Origin: Mesorhizobium loti
GTDB taxonomy: Bacteria; Pseudomonadota; Alphaproteobacteria; Rhizobiales; Rhizobiaceae
Assembly (NCBI GenBank): GCA_002356515.1
Contig: AP017605.1
Span: forward strand, 496,001-560,000
Length of the DNA stretch: 64,000 nucleotides
Direction: 5' to 3'
In this document: positions 25,313 through 37,598 of the stretch, in pieces
How the letters are laid out: the number at the start of each line of letters is the position of its first letter
How positions within the stretch are numbered: position 1 is the first letter of the stretch
Made by a program: the position numbers and the translations under genes
The notes under the pieces: model-generated
Seen by the model: the letters and a program-made list of their open reading frames with translations, nothing else
Told to the model about the DNA's origin: nothing
Databases searched by the model: none

Positions 25313-26770
25313 GTGACCATAGAAGGCGCATCGCCTGACCTGTACAACGAGGATCTCGCTCCGGCCAAGGTTCGAAACTGGGGACCGTTTTCGATCTTCA
25401 ACGTCTGGACGTCGGACGTCCACAGCCTGTGGGGCTACTATCTCGCCGCCAGCCTGTTCCTGTTCTGCGGCGGCTTCGTCAATTTCATCATCGCCATCGG
25501 CATCGGCTCGCTGATCATCTACGCGCTGATGAACATGGTCGGCTATGCCGGCGTGAAGACCGGCGTGCCCTACCCCGTGCTTGCCCGCGCGTCCTTCGGC
25601 ATCTGGGGCGCCAACATCCCGGCACTCGTACGCGCCATCGTCGCCTGCTTCTGGTACGGCGCGCAAACCGCCGCCGCATCGGGCGCCATCGTGGCATTGC
25701 TCACCCGCCTGCAATGGTTCGACGAGTTCAACAAGACCTCGCATCTTCTCGGGCATTCCACTCTGGAAGTGATCTGCTTCGTCATCATCTGGGCGCTGCA
25801 GCTGCTGATCATCCAGAAGGGCATGGAGACGGTGCGCCGATTCCAGGACTGGGCGGGGCCTGCCGTCTGGGTGATGATGCTGCTCCTGGCCATCTATCTC
25901 TGCGTCAAATCGGGGAGCTTCGCCTTTACCAGCGATATTCCGATGGATGTCCTGCGCGAAAAGACCGCCGACGCCGGCATTCCGGGCGATCCCGGATCGT
26001 GGACGGCACTCTTCGGGGTCGCGGCGATCTGGGTGACCTATTTCTCGGCGCTCTATCTCAATTTCTGCGACTTCGCCCGCTACGCGCCGGACAAGGCCGC
26101 GCTGCGCAAGGGCAACATCTGGGGCCTGCCGGTCAATCTGATCCTGTTCTCGCTGGTTGCCGGCGTCACCACCATCGCTGCCTATGACGTCTATCACGAG
26201 GTGCTGCTGCATCCCGACCAGATCTCAGCCAAGTTCGACAGCTGGTTCCTGGCTGCGCTTGCCGCGCTGACCTTCGCGGTGGCGACGCTCGGCATCAACG
26301 TCGTCGCCAACTTCGTCTCGCCGGCCTTCGACTTTTCCAACGTCTTCCCGCGACAGATCGACTTCAAGAAGGGCGGCTACATCGCGGCTCTGATCGCGCT
26401 GGTGCTTTACCCCTTCGCGCCGTGGGAAGGCAGTGCAGCGCATTTCGTCGGCATCATCGGCGCGACAATGGGGCCGATCTTCGGCGTCATGATGGTCGAC
26501 TACTACCTGATCCGGAAGGGCGAAGTCGACGTCGAGGCGCTGTACCGCGAGAATGGCGAGTTCCGCTTCCAGGGCGGTTGGCATGTCAATGCCTTCATCG
26601 CCGCCGGCATCGGCGCCGTCTTCTCGTCGATCCTGCCGAACTTCACCAACTGGCTGCCGTCCTGGTGGGGTGTCTATGGCTGGTTCTTCGGCGTCGCCAT
26701 CGCCGGCATCATCTACTACGTGCTGCGCACTGCCGCTGTCGGTGCCGGAGCGAAGACGGCAAAGGCCTGA
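25313..26770 (+). CDS. NCS1-family nucleobase/allantoin-type permease (485 aa)
   Basis: The GTG at 25313 is chosen because GGGGAGG stands 8 bases upstream; longer frames lack this. NCS1 features include NEDLAPAKVRNWGPFSIFNVW at the N-terminus, the G-rich helix LMNMVGYAGVKTGVPYPVLARASFGIWGANIPA, and about 12 helices in total. NCS1 proteins carry cytosine, uracil, hydantoin, allantoin or thiamine with H+ or Na+. The substrate cannot be read from sequence. A repeat-rich terminator region follows. It is next to a LysR gene but on its own transcript after a 194-base gap. Confidence 0.88.
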   Translation: MTIEGASPDLYNEDLAPAKVRNWGPFSIFNVWTSDVHSLWGYYLAASLFLFCGGFVNFIIAIGIGSLIIYALMNMVGYAGVKTGVPYPVLARASFGIWGANIPALVRAIVACFWYGAQTAAASGAIVALLTRLQWFDEFNKTSHLLGHSTLEVICFVIIWALQLLIIQKGMETVRRFQDWAGPAVWVMMLLLAIYLCVKSGSFAFTSDIPMDVLREKTADAGIPGDPGSWTALFGVAAIWVTYFSALYLNFCDFARYAPDKAALRKGNIWGLPVNLILFSLVAGVTTIAAYDVYHEVLLHPDQISAKFDSWFLAALAALTFAVATLGINVVANFVSPAFDFSNVFPRQIDFKKGGYIAALIALVLYPFAPWEGSAAHFVGIIGATMGPIFGVMMVDYYLIRKGEVDVEALYRENGEFRFQGGWHVNAFIAAGIGAVFSSILPNFTNWLPSWWGVYGWFFGVAIAGIIYYVLRTAAVGAGAKTAKA

Positions 26771-26775
26771 AGATG

Positions 26776-27385
<610 letters not shown>

Positions 27386-27400
27386 GGCAGCGCTGCCGGC

Positions 27401-29041
<1,641 letters not shown>

Positions 29042-29115
29042 TTAACGCGGCCGGATTGATTCCGCCAGAGAAAAAACCACCGCGAAGGCTTTTTCCCAAG
29101 AAGGCGTCGGACCAT

Positions 29116-29167
29116 GATCCCGAAAGTGGGATCCGGTTTTCTCGGACAAACGGTTTCCGTTTGTCCG
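29116..29167. repeat. Intergenic palindromic element upstream of pyrG
   Basis: Two adjacent dyads: GATCCC-N6-GGGATC (29116-29133) and CGGACAAAC-N7-GTTTGTCCG (29143-29167). The pattern matches small palindromic intergenic elements I recall from Mesorhizobium and other rhizobia. It sits between pyrG and the L,D-transpeptidase gene (29030-29254). Confidence 0.65.
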
Positions 29168-29200
29168 GGGATCACGACCGAACAGGCTTGATCGTGAACG

Positions 29201-29235
29201 AGGCAAAACAAAAGGGCCGGCGGAGCCGGCCCTTT
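29201..29235 (-). terminator. Rho-independent terminator of the L,D-transpeptidase gene
   Basis: An 11-bp perfect stem (AAAGGGCCGGC / GCCGGCCCTTT, loop GGA, 29211-29235) is followed on the minus strand by TTTTGTTTTG. It lies 19 bases beyond the stop at 29255. Confidence 0.9.
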
Positions 29236-29254
29236 CGGCAGGATGGTGGAACCG

Positions 29255-30370
29255 TCAGATGATGACGACTTTGGTGCCGACTTTGACGCGGCTGTAGAGA
29301 TCCATGACGTGCTCGTTGATCATACGGAAGCAGCCATTTGAGGCGCTGGTCCCGATCGACTGCGGCGCAATGGTGCCGTGGATGCGCAGATGCGTGTCCT
29401 TCTTGCCGTCATAGAGGTAGATGGCGCGCGCGCCGAGCGGATTCTGGCCACCGCCTGGCATGCCGTCCTTGTACTGGCCGTAGTGCTTGGGCTCGCGCTT
29501 CTGCATGTCGAGCGTCGGGATCCAGCGCGGCCATTCCTGCTTGTCGCCGACCGCGACCGTGCCCTTGAACTGCAGGCCTTCACGACCGACGGCGATCGCA
29601 TAGCGACGCGCGGTCGAAAACGATTCGACGAGATAGAGGCGGCGCGCGCTGGTGTCGATGACGATGGTGCCCGGCTCATAGCCGGTGAACTCGACATCCT
29701 GCGGTACGAATTCCGGCTTCACCTTGAACGGCTTCTTGGCGTCCCTCTTGGCGAGAGCCTGGTCGAGAGCCCGCGTCTCGGGCAGATAGCTGATCGACGA
29801 GCCGGACGAGGTGCCGCCGAACAGGCCGGCGAATAGGCCGCCGCTTGGCTGATTCTGGCCGACGACCTCGCTGCGCAGTTCGCTATTGTTGCCGGTCAAG
29901 GCGACATTCATCGCCTCGGCCGGAAGCGGCTCGGCCGACTGGATCGGCGTCAGCGGTTCAATGATCTTGGTGGTCTTCTTGGCTGGCTTGGCCTCGGCCA
30001 CTTCGGTTGCTGGAGCAGGCTTGCCCTTCTTGGCCAGGAAGGCCTGCCGTTCCGCGTCGGCCTTGGCCTTGGCCGCTTCACGCATCGCCAGCTTCCTGGC
30101 TTCGAGCGCCTTGGCCTTGGCGTCTTCCTTGTCGGCGACGATCTTGGCCTCGATCTTCTTGATCTGGGCGAGATCGTCCGGTGTCGGGTTTTTCTTCTTC
30201 TTGAGAAGCTTCAGTTGCGCCGCATCGCTTTTGACCGCTGCGACGGGGATGGCGTCGGTTTTGTCGACCGACTGATTGGCGGCCAGATTGGCCGGCACGC
30301 CGGCGAAAGCCGGGGAACTCAGGCCGAGTACGGCGCAAAGTCCCAAGAAAATGAAGCTGCGAAGCTGCAT
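29255..30370 (-). CDS. L,D-transpeptidase (ErfK/YbiS/YcfS/YnhG family)
   Basis: The start at 30370 gives the signal peptide MQLRSFIFLGLCAVLGLSSPAFA; the frame extends to 30529 without a signal sequence or ribosome site. Residues 50-125 are Lys/Ala/Glu-rich and coiled-coil-like. The C-terminal YkuD domain has IHGTIAP and the catalytic Cys in SNGCFRM. The enzyme makes 3-3 cross-links or attaches outer-membrane proteins to peptidoglycan in the periplasm. Length is 371 aa. Alphaproteobacteria carry many such paralogues, so no gene name is given. Confidence 0.92.
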   Translation of the reverse strand: MQLRSFIFLGLCAVLGLSSPAFAGVPANLAANQSVDKTDAIPVAAVKSDAAQLKLLKKKKNPTPDDLAQIKKIEAKIVADKEDAKAKALEARKLAMREAAKAKADAERQAFLAKKGKPAPATEVAEAKPAKKTTKIIEPLTPIQSAEPLPAEAMNVALTGNNSELRSEVVGQNQPSGGLFAGLFGGTSSGSSISYLPETRALDQALAKRDAKKPFKVKPEFVPQDVEFTGYEPGTIVIDTSARRLYLVESFSTARRYAIAVGREGLQFKGTVAVGDKQEWPRWIPTLDMQKREPKHYGQYKDGMPGGGQNPLGARAIYLYDGKKDTHLRIHGTIAPQSIGTSASNGCFRMINEHVMDLYSRVKVGTKVVII

Positions 30371-30582
30371 GGCGAAGATCCGATCGTTCAATGCTTGTTG
30401 CCCACGGCGTCGCCCGGCGTCCCCCAAGGACACCGAAAATGCCGCGTGCAATCTATAGTCGAATAAGCGCGGGCGCCTCAAGCGCGAGACCCCGCCGCTG
30501 CCCGTCGAATCTTCGTGAACGCGCAGCATTTGCCGCGACTGTGTTCAAACGATCACAGGTCGCGGTTTGGACCAGATGGAGC

Positions 30583-31053
30583 TTACTGGTTCGGGACCTG
30601 CGGTGCCGCCGGCGCCGTGTTGGTGGTGCCGTTGCTTGCCGGCGGCGTCGAACCAGAGGCCGGCGCGGTCGCCGGAGCTGCCGGCGCGGGCGTCGTCGCA
30701 GCGCCATTGCCCGACGGCGGTGTCGGGGTGGTGCTGCCGGCGGGCGCCGGGGTCGTCGTGCCAGGCAACTGGTTGAGCACGCCCTTGCCGTCCGAGGTCG
30801 CGGGCACGCGGTCGAGAATGTCGATCGGCTTCTCGCCATAGCGGGCAATGATCGACAAGGTCAGCGACGTGACAAAGAAAGCCGCCGCCAGGATCGCCGT
30901 CGCTCGCGTCAACGCATTGGCGGCGCCACGCGCCGTCATGAAGCCCGATCCGCCACCAATGCCAAGGCCGCCGCCTTCTGAGCGTTGCAGCAGCACCACG
31001 CCGACGAGGGCGAGCACGACCATGAGATGGATGACGATCAGTACGGTTTGCAT
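30583..31053 (-). CDS. secG: Preprotein translocase subunit SecG
   Basis: Two hydrophobic helices (about 2-22 and 50-70) are separated by the conserved LLQRSEGGGLGIGGGSGF. SecG assists the SecYE channel. The C-terminal 60 residues are a Pro/Ala/Thr-rich tail longer than in E. coli, common in rhizobia. It stands between tpiA (upstream, same strand, 167-base gap) and the L,D-transpeptidase gene. Confidence 0.94.
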   Translation of the reverse strand: MQTVLIVIHLMVVLALVGVVLLQRSEGGGLGIGGGSGFMTARGAANALTRATAILAAAFFVTSLTLSIIARYGEKPIDILDRVPATSDGKGVLNQLPGTTTPAPAGSTTPTPPSGNGAATTPAPAAPATAPASGSTPPASNGTTNTAPAAPQVPNQ

Positions 31054-31220
31054 AGTTTATCCTGGCAAGGCCTTGCCCGGCCGCGGACACGACCGGTGAA
31101 TTGGAGGCGGCTCAATACAATGCTTTCACGGCATTTCCAAGCCCGTGGCCGGAATATGGGAAGCAACGCGCCCTTTGCAACGAATTTGGACGGGATGCGA
31201 CCCGCCCATCGTCGCGATTA

Positions 31221-31991
31221 TCAGCCTGAAATGCTGCGATAGGCTTCGGCGATACCCAGGAAATCAGCCGCTTTCAGGCTGGCGCCGCCCACCAGCGCGC
31301 CATCGACATTCCTGACGCCCAGCAGCTCCACCGCATTGGACGGCTTGACCGAGCCGCCATAGAGGATGCGCATCCTGGCGGCGGCGGCGCCGAGCTTTTC
31401 CGACAGTTTTTCGCGGATATGCGCATGCGCTTCGGCCACATCGGCGGCGGTTGGGGTCAGGCCGGTGCCGATCGCCCATACCGGCTCATAGGCAATGACG
31501 GTATTGGATGGCGTAGCACTCGGCGGCACCGAGCCGTCGACCTGGCGCGCCAGCACGTCGAGCGTGGCGCCGGCCTCGCGCTGCTGCTGCGTCTCGCCGA
31601 TGCAGACGATGGCCACGAGCCCGGCGCGCCAGGCGGCGGAGGCCTTGGCCTGGACCGTCGCATCGTCCTCGCCACGTTGTTCGCGGCATTCAGAATGGCC
31701 GACAATGACATGGCTTGCGCCAGCGTCCTTCAGCATCTCGGCCGAGATGCAGCCGGTGTAGGCGCCGCTTTCCTTGGTGTGGCAATCCTCGCCGCCTGCA
31801 TGGACCGGCGTGCGCGACAGAATCTCCGCGGCATGCGAAAGCAGCGTCGCGGGAACGCAGACCAGGGCCTCGGTCTCCGCGTCGAGCCCGCTCATGAACC
31901 CATTGCCGATCATCCTGAGCTCGTTCAGCGAGGCGCTGGTGCCGTTCATTTTCCAGTTGCCGGCGACAAGCGGGCGAATTCCTGGCGTCAT
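31221..31991 (-). CDS. tpiA: Triosephosphate isomerase
   Basis: A glycolytic/gluconeogenic TIM barrel of normal length (256 aa). Motifs are GNWKMNG (Lys), [11 protein letters not shown] (His), [11 protein letters not shown] (Glu) and the phosphate loop [11 protein letters not shown]. It is divergent from the PpiD-like gene, with 143 bases between. Confidence 0.97.
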   Translation of the reverse strand: MTPGIRPLVAGNWKMNGTSASLNELRMIGNGFMSGLDAETEALVCVPATLLSHAAEILSRTPVHAGGEDCHTKESGAYTGCISAEMLKDAGASHVIVGHSECREQRGEDDATVQAKASAAWRAGLVAIVCIGETQQQREAGATLDVLARQVDGSVPPSATPSNTVIAYEPVWAIGTGLTPTAADVAEAHAHIREKLSEKLGAAAARMRILYGGSVKPSNAVELLGVRNVDGALVGGASLKAADFLGIAEAYRSISG

Positions 31992-32134
31992 GGTCTGCTT
32001 CTCCGGGCGATATCAAGCTCTGGCCCTCACTACCAAAATCAGGCCACAAAGCAATCGACAGTGGGCCGGAAGGGCGCTATTGCGCTTGTTTCAAACTCGG
32101 CGCATGCGAAAATGCGCATAAATCGGAAGTAACG

Positions 32135-34027
32135 ATGCTTGGTATATTGAGAAGCGCGGCGGGTACCTGGGTCGCGAAGACATTGCTTTCGCTGCTGGTG
32201 GTCAGTTTTGCCGCCTGGGGCATCTCCGGGAAGCTGATGGGCGGCTTTGCCGGCCACGATTCGGTGATTACGGCGGGTGGCACCAAGGTGTCGATCAACG
32301 AATACCGTCTCGCCTATGATCGCCAGCTTGCCGTCATGTCGCAGCAGTTCGGTCAGCGCCTCACCCATGAACAGGCAAAGGCGCTCGGCATCGACAATCA
32401 GGTGCTGGCGCAACTCGTTTCCGGCGCCGTGCTCGACGAACAGGCCCGCAAGCTTGGCCTCGGCCTGTCCAAGGACCGGCTGGCCGAACTGACGCGCGAG
32501 GATCCGGCGTTCAAGGGCCCAGGCGGCCAATTCGACAAGAGAACATTCGAGTACATGCTGCGCCAGGTCGGCATGCGGCCCGAAGACTACCTCAAGAACC
32601 GCGCCCAGGTGGCGGTGCGCCAGCAGATCGTCGAAGCGGTCTCGGACGGCCTCAAGGCGCCGGACACTTTCTTCAAGGCGCTGGCGCTCTATCGCGGTGA
32701 GGACCGCACCATCGACTATCTGGCCTTGCCAAAGACGCTCGTCGAGCCGATCGAGGCACCGAGCGACAGCGTGCTTCAGGCCTATTTCGAGACCAACAAG
32801 AAAACCTACGCTGCCCCCGAATACCGCAAATTCTCCTATGTCCGCCTCGAGCCGGTGGACATCATGGATCCGACCGCCGTCACCGACCAGCAGGTCAGCG
32901 ACGATTACAACAAGAACAAGGCGCGCTACACCACCCCCGAAATGCGCACCATAGAGCAGCTTGTGTTCAAGACGCCGGATGCAGCCAAGGCGGCGTTCGA
33001 TTCGCTCAAGGCCGGAGCCACCTTCGAAAAGCTGGTGACCGCCGAAGGCAAGACCCCGGCCGACACGCTGCTTGGCACATTGGCCAAGGACAAGATCGCC
33101 GACAAGGCGGTTGCCGATGCCGCTTTCGCGCTCAACGCCAATGAAGTCAGCCAGGTCGTTCAGGGCACCTTCGGTCCGGTGCTGCTGCGCGTCACCGAGA
33201 TCAAGCCCGAGGTGGTGAAGCCGCTCGCCGAAGTCTCCGACCAGATCCGCAAGGACCTGGCGCTTGGCGAGGCAAGCCGCATCCTGCTGGACGTGCACGA
33301 CAATTACGAAGACACCCGGGCTTCCGGCAGTTCGCTGGCCGAGGCGGCCGCCAAGCTGAAGCTGAAGGATATCACCATCGACGCAATCGACCGCAGTGGC
33401 CTCCGGCCGGACGGCTCCATCGTCAAGGACCTGCCGGAATCGCCGGAGCTGATCAAGGCGGTCTTCGACGCGGAACCCAACACCGAAAACGAAGCGCTGA
33501 CCACGGCCGACAACGGCTTCGTCTTCTATGAGGTTGCTTCGATCACGCCGGCTCGCGACCGGACGCTGGACGAGGTCCGCAAGAAAGTTGTCGCCGACTG
33601 GACGGCGGCGGAGACCACCAAGCGGCTCGCCGCCAAGGCGGGCGAGCTCGACAAGCGGCTCAAGGCCGGCGCCACGCTCGACGTCATCGCCAGTGAGCTC
33701 AAGCTGGAGAAGCAGACCAAGCGCGGCCTGAAGCGCGAAGCCGACGATGCCGATTTCGGCAAGGAGGGCGCTGCCGTGATGTTCGGCGTCGGCGAAGGCG
33801 TCACCGGGTTGATCCCCTCGCCCACCGGTGACGGACAGATCCTGTTCAAGGTCGCCGAAGTGTTCGAGCCCGCCGGAGCCGATGCCAGCTCGGTGCCGGA
33901 GGACGCACAGAAATCCTTCACCTCCGGCATGTCCGACGATCTGCTCGACCAATTGGTGGCGCAGTTGCAGACGCAGTACGACGTCCGCATCGACCAGGCC
34001 GCCGTTGCCCAAGCCTCGACAAGATGA
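32135..34027 (+). CDS. PpiD-like periplasmic peptidyl-prolyl isomerase (SurA N-terminal domain)
   Basis: A membrane-anchored chaperone: N-terminal helix (about 14-31: [20 protein letters not shown]), a SurA-like N-domain, then a rotamase (parvulin) domain around residues 250-370. GGAAG stands before the ATG at 32135. PpiD acts at the Sec translocon exit to assist outer-membrane protein folding. Its stop overlaps trpD (ATGA), the same coupling found at this locus in many rhizobia. 630 aa is the usual size. It is divergent from tpiA. Confidence 0.9.
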   Translation: MLGILRSAAGTWVAKTLLSLLVVSFAAWGISGKLMGGFAGHDSVITAGGTKVSINEYRLAYDRQLAVMSQQFGQRLTHEQAKALGIDNQVLAQLVSGAVLDEQARKLGLGLSKDRLAELTREDPAFKGPGGQFDKRTFEYMLRQVGMRPEDYLKNRAQVAVRQQIVEAVSDGLKAPDTFFKALALYRGEDRTIDYLALPKTLVEPIEAPSDSVLQAYFETNKKTYAAPEYRKFSYVRLEPVDIMDPTAVTDQQVSDDYNKNKARYTTPEMRTIEQLVFKTPDAAKAAFDSLKAGATFEKLVTAEGKTPADTLLGTLAKDKIADKAVADAAFALNANEVSQVVQGTFGPVLLRVTEIKPEVVKPLAEVSDQIRKDLALGEASRILLDVHDNYEDTRASGSSLAEAAAKLKLKDITIDAIDRSGLRPDGSIVKDLPESPELIKAVFDAEPNTENEALTTADNGFVFYEVASITPARDRTLDEVRKKVVADWTAAETTKRLAAKAGELDKRLKAGATLDVIASELKLEKQTKRGLKREADDADFGKEGAAVMFGVGEGVTGLIPSPTGDGQILFKVAEVFEPAGADASSVPEDAQKSFTSGMSDDLLDQLVAQLQTQYDVRIDQAAVAQASTR

Positions 34028-35034
34028 GCGCGCTGAAAACCCATATCGCCAAGGTCGCGGCCGGCACCGCGCTTTCCTTCGAGGAAGCGCGCGAGGCCTT
34101 CGACATCATCATGTCGGGCGACGCGACCCCAGGCCAAATCGGCGGCTTCCTGATGGCGCTGCGCGTGCGCGGTGAGACGGTCAGCGAGATTTCAGGCGCT
34201 GTTGCCACCATGCGGGCCAAGATGCTCCGCGTCGAGGCGCCCGCCGGTGCCATCGATATCGTCGGCACCGGCGGCGACAATTCCCACAGCGTCAACATTT
34301 CGACGGGGTCGGCCTTCGTCATCGCCGCCGCCGGTGTTCCGGTCGCCAAGCACGGCAATCGCGGCCTGTCCTCGCTGACCGGTGCGGCCGATGTGCTGAT
34401 CGCGCTCGGGGTCAAGATCGATCTCTCGCCCGAGTTCATCGGCCGTTGCATCCATGAGGCGGGCGTCGGCTTCATGTTCGCGCCGGCGCATCACCCGGCG
34501 ATGAAACATGTCGGCCCGACCCGCGTCGAGCTCGGCACCCGCACCATCTTCAACCTGCTCGGCCCCCTCTCCAATCCGGCTGGGGTAAAGCGGCAGATGG
34601 TCGGCGTGTTCCTGCCGGAATGGATCATGCCGGTTGCCGAGACGTTGAAGGCGCTGGGCACAGAGCATGCCTGGGTCGCCCATGGCGATGGCTATGACGA
34701 GATCACCACCACCGGCGAGACTCATGTCGCCGAACTGGTTGGCGGCGAGATCCGCAGTTTCACGCTCACTCCGGAAGAATTTGGGCTGAAGCGCCACACC
34801 AAGGACGAGCTGCGTGGCGGCGACGCCGCCTACAATGCCAAGGCCTTGCGCGACATGCTGGGCGGCGCTGCCGGTGCCTATCGCGACACCGTGCTGATGA
34901 ATGCCGGCGCTGGACTGGTGATCGCGGGCAAGGCGACGACGCTCGGCGACGGCATCGCGCTCGCCGCGCAAGCCATCGACAGCGGCCGGGCGCTGCAGGT
35001 GCTCGACCGGCTGGTCGAAATTTCAAACGGGTGA
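34024..35034 (+). CDS. trpD: Anthranilate phosphoribosyltransferase
   Basis: It transfers phosphoribosyl to anthranilate in tryptophan synthesis. Signature [19 protein letters not shown], with [14 protein letters not shown] and the ALG-x-KIDL stretch. 336 aa is the normal size. The start overlaps the upstream stop (ATGA). It leads directly into trpC (3-base gap) and then moaC and moeA. Confidence 0.97.
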   Translation: MSALKTHIAKVAAGTALSFEEAREAFDIIMSGDATPGQIGGFLMALRVRGETVSEISGAVATMRAKMLRVEAPAGAIDIVGTGGDNSHSVNISTGSAFVIAAAGVPVAKHGNRGLSSLTGAADVLIALGVKIDLSPEFIGRCIHEAGVGFMFAPAHHPAMKHVGPTRVELGTRTIFNLLGPLSNPAGVKRQMVGVFLPEWIMPVAETLKALGTEHAWVAHGDGYDEITTTGETHVAELVGGEIRSFTLTPEEFGLKRHTKDELRGGDAAYNAKALRDMLGGAAGAYRDTVLMNAGAGLVIAGKATTLGDGIALAAQAIDSGRALQVLDRLVEISNG

Positions 35035-35037
35035 ACC

Positions 35038-35850
35038 GTGTCTGACATTCTGCGCAAGATCGAGGCTTACAAGCGCGACGAGATCGCCGAGGCCAAAGCA
35101 CGCGTGCCGCTGGCCGAGATCAAGGCGCGGGCAAAAGACGCCGACGCACCGCGCGGCTTTCTCGCCGCACTCGAGGCGAAGCGCAGATCGGGCAACTTCG
35201 CCCTGATCGCCGAAATCAAGAAGGCCAGCCCCTCCAAAGGGCTGATCCGGGCCGACTTCGATCCGCCGGCACTGGCGCAGGCCTATGAGAAGGGCGGCGC
35301 CACCTGCCTTTCTGTCTTGACGGATGCGCCGTCCTTCCAGGGCGCTCCGGAATTTCTCACCAAGGCACGGGCAGCCGTCGCCCTGCCCGCGCTGCGCAAG
35401 GATTTCCTGTTCGATCCCTACCAGGTCTATGAGGCGCGCGCTTGGGGTGCCGACGCCATCCTGATCATCATGGCCAGCGTCGATGACGCCCTGGCGAGCG
35501 AATTGGAAGCGACCGCATTCGAACTCGGCATGGATGCGCTGATCGAGGTGCATGACGAGGCAGAAACGTTGCGCGCTGTAAAACTGTCGTCGCGGCTGAT
35601 CGGCATCAACAACCGCAATCTGAGAACGTTCGAAACCAGCCTCAAAACCTCGGAGCGGCTGGCGCCGATGGTGCCGAGCGGCCGCCTGCTGGTTAGCGAG
35701 AGCGGCATTTTCACCCATGACGACTGCCTCAGGATGCAGAAGACCGGCATCGGCACCTTCCTCGTCGGCGAAAGCCTGATGCGGCAACAGGATGTCACCG
35801 CGGCAACGCGCCTGCTTTTGACGGGCAAGGCGCTGGCCGAGGCCGTCTGA
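35038..35850 (+). CDS. trpC: Indole-3-glycerol phosphate synthase
   Basis: It closes the indole ring after TrpD and TrpF. A (beta/alpha)8 enzyme with [21 protein letters not shown] and the active-site Lys in [21 protein letters not shown] marks the phosphate-binding end. It starts with GTG at 35038, and its stop lies 2 bases before moaC. No trpF fusion is present. Confidence 0.97.
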   Translation: MSDILRKIEAYKRDEIAEAKARVPLAEIKARAKDADAPRGFLAALEAKRRSGNFALIAEIKKASPSKGLIRADFDPPALAQAYEKGGATCLSVLTDAPSFQGAPEFLTKARAAVALPALRKDFLFDPYQVYEARAWGADAILIIMASVDDALASELEATAFELGMDALIEVHDEAETLRAVKLSSRLIGINNRNLRTFETSLKTSERLAPMVPSGRLLVSESGIFTHDDCLRMQKTGIGTFLVGESLMRQQDVTAATRLLLTGKALAEAV

Positions 35851-35852
35851 CG

Positions 35853-36335
35853 ATGACAGCTGCCCTCACCCATCTTGGCGCGCAGGGCGAGGCCAACATG
35901 GTCGATGTCGGCGACAAGCAAGAAACGACGCGCACGGCGATCGCCGAAGGTTTCGTGTCGATGCAGCCCGAGACGCTGAAGACCATCCTCGCCGGCAACG
36001 CCAAGAAGGGCGACGTGCTCGGCACCGCGCGCATCGCCGGCATCATGGCGGCGAAGAAGACGCATGAGCTGATCCCGCTCTGCCATCCGCTGCTCCTCAC
36101 CAAGGTTTCCATCGACATCGAGCCCGACCATGCGCTGCCCGGCCTGAAAGTCACCGCGCTGGCGCGCGTCACCGGCAAGACGGGCGTCGAGATGGAGGCG
36201 CTGACCGCAGCATCGGTCGCCTGCCTGACCATTTACGACATGGCCAAGGCGGTGGACCGCGCCATGGTCATCTCCGGCATCCGCCTGGTCGAAAAGACCG
36301 GTGGCAAGTCCGGTGACTACAAGGCTGGCGCCTGA
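35853..36335 (+). CDS. moaC: Cyclic pyranopterin monophosphate synthase
   Basis: It converts the MoaA product to cPMP in molybdenum cofactor synthesis. Motifs are [18 protein letters not shown] and [23 protein letters not shown]. 160 aa is typical. Its stop codon shares its last base with the moeA start (TGATG). Confidence 0.97.
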   Translation: MTAALTHLGAQGEANMVDVGDKQETTRTAIAEGFVSMQPETLKTILAGNAKKGDVLGTARIAGIMAAKKTHELIPLCHPLLLTKVSIDIEPDHALPGLKVTALARVTGKTGVEMEALTAASVACLTIYDMAKAVDRAMVISGIRLVEKTGGKSGDYKAGA

Positions 36336-37540
36336 TGGCGCTGGTTCCGGTCGCGGAGGCGCTCGAACGCCTGCTTGATGGCGCAGCGCCACTAGCCGGC
36401 GAAAGCGTTGCTCTCCTCGACGCGGTCGATCGTGTGCTGGCGGAGCCTGTCGCAGCCCTGCGCACCCAGCCGCCCTTCAATGCCTCGGCCATGGATGGTT
36501 ATGCCACTCGCGCAGTCGATGTCGCGTCGGCGCCGGCGCGACTTTCGGTGATCGGCATGGCGCCGGCCGGGCGTGGCTTTGGCGGCTCCGTTGGCGAGCG
36601 CCAGGCCGTGCGCATCTTCACCGGTGCTCCGCTGCCTGAGGGCGCCGACACCATCGTCATCCAGGAAAACGTCCGGGATCTCGGCGACGGCCATATCGAA
36701 GTGACCGAGCCGACGGCGGAGTGGCGCAACATCCGCCGTATCGGCCTCGACTTTTCCAAAGGCGACGTGCTGCTGGAAACAGGCCGCGTGCTCGACCCGG
36801 CGGCGCTTTCGCTGGCGGCATCGGCCAACCATCCCACGGTCACGGTCGTCAGGCGCCCGCTGGTCGCCATCATCGCCACCGGCGACGAGCTTTTGCCGCC
36901 CGGCAGCGAACTCGGGCCCGACCAGATCATCTCGTCCAATGCCTATGGCGTTGCTGCGGCGGCGCAATCGGTCGGCGCTCGCGCGCTCGATCTCGGCATT
37001 GCCGCCGACCGCAGGGACGCCATCGCAGCGCTGGTGCAAAAAGCGGTCGCGGCCGGTGCGGATGTTATCGTCACGCTTGGCGGCGCCTCGGTCGGCGACC
37101 ACGATCTGATCCATGACGTGCTGACCGGCGAAGGCATGGAACTCGGCTTCTGGAAGATTGCCATGCGCCCCGGCAAGCCGCTGATGTTCGGCCGCCTCGG
37201 CGCCATCAAGTGCATCGGCCTGCCCGGCAACCCGGTGGCAAGCCTGGTCTGCTCGCAACTGTTCCTGAAGCCGCTGCTGGCAAGGCTCGGCGGCCGCAAT
37301 CATCACCAGGACATCCGTCCGGTGCGGCTTGGCGCCGCAATGCCGGCCAATGATCTGCGCCAGGATTATGTGCGGGCGGTGGTCAGGGAAGACGAGGACG
37401 GGCTGGTGGCAACGCCGTTCAGCATCCAGGATTCCTCGATGCTGAGGATGCTGGCCGACGCCAACGGGCTGATCGTGCGGGCACCGTATGCCCCCGCATC
37501 CGCTGCCGGCGACACTTGCAGCGTGCTGATGCTGCGCTGA
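36335..37540 (+). CDS. moeA: Molybdopterin molybdenumtransferase
   Basis: It inserts molybdate into adenylyl-molybdopterin. MoeA landmarks: PPFNASAMDGYATR, IIATGDELLPPGS, LGGASVGDHDL and GLPGNPVAS. 401 aa is the usual length. It ends the ppiD-trpD-trpC-moaC-moeA transcript; a hairpin follows at 37578-37598. Confidence 0.96.
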   Translation: MALVPVAEALERLLDGAAPLAGESVALLDAVDRVLAEPVAALRTQPPFNASAMDGYATRAVDVASAPARLSVIGMAPAGRGFGGSVGERQAVRIFTGAPLPEGADTIVIQENVRDLGDGHIEVTEPTAEWRNIRRIGLDFSKGDVLLETGRVLDPAALSLAASANHPTVTVVRRPLVAIIATGDELLPPGSELGPDQIISSNAYGVAAAAQSVGARALDLGIAADRRDAIAALVQKAVAAGADVIVTLGGASVGDHDLIHDVLTGEGMELGFWKIAMRPGKPLMFGRLGAIKCIGLPGNPVASLVCSQLFLKPLLARLGGRNHHQDIRPVRLGAAMPANDLRQDYVRAVVREDEDGLVATPFSIQDSSMLRMLADANGLIVRAPYAPASAAGDTCSVLMLR

Positions 37541-37577
37541 AGAACCGCCACATAAACCGCTGATAATGTGGAAAAAT

Positions 37578-37598
37578 GATCTCGGTTATTCCGAGATC
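37578..37598 (-). terminator. Terminator with the hydrolase stop codon in its loop
   Basis: GATCTCGG (37578-37585) and CCGAGATC (37591-37598) form a perfect 8-bp stem. The 5-base loop contains the TAA stop of the gene at 37586-38416. On the minus strand the stem is followed by ATTTTTCC. It lies between convergent transcripts and can also serve moeA. Confidence 0.8.

Noticed and set aside
32039..34012. 657-codon open frame opposite the ppiD-like gene, minus strand
   Set aside because: It is the antisense of a well-supported gene. Long antisense frames are expected at this GC content, and the product is rich in Arg, Gly and Asp with no domain.
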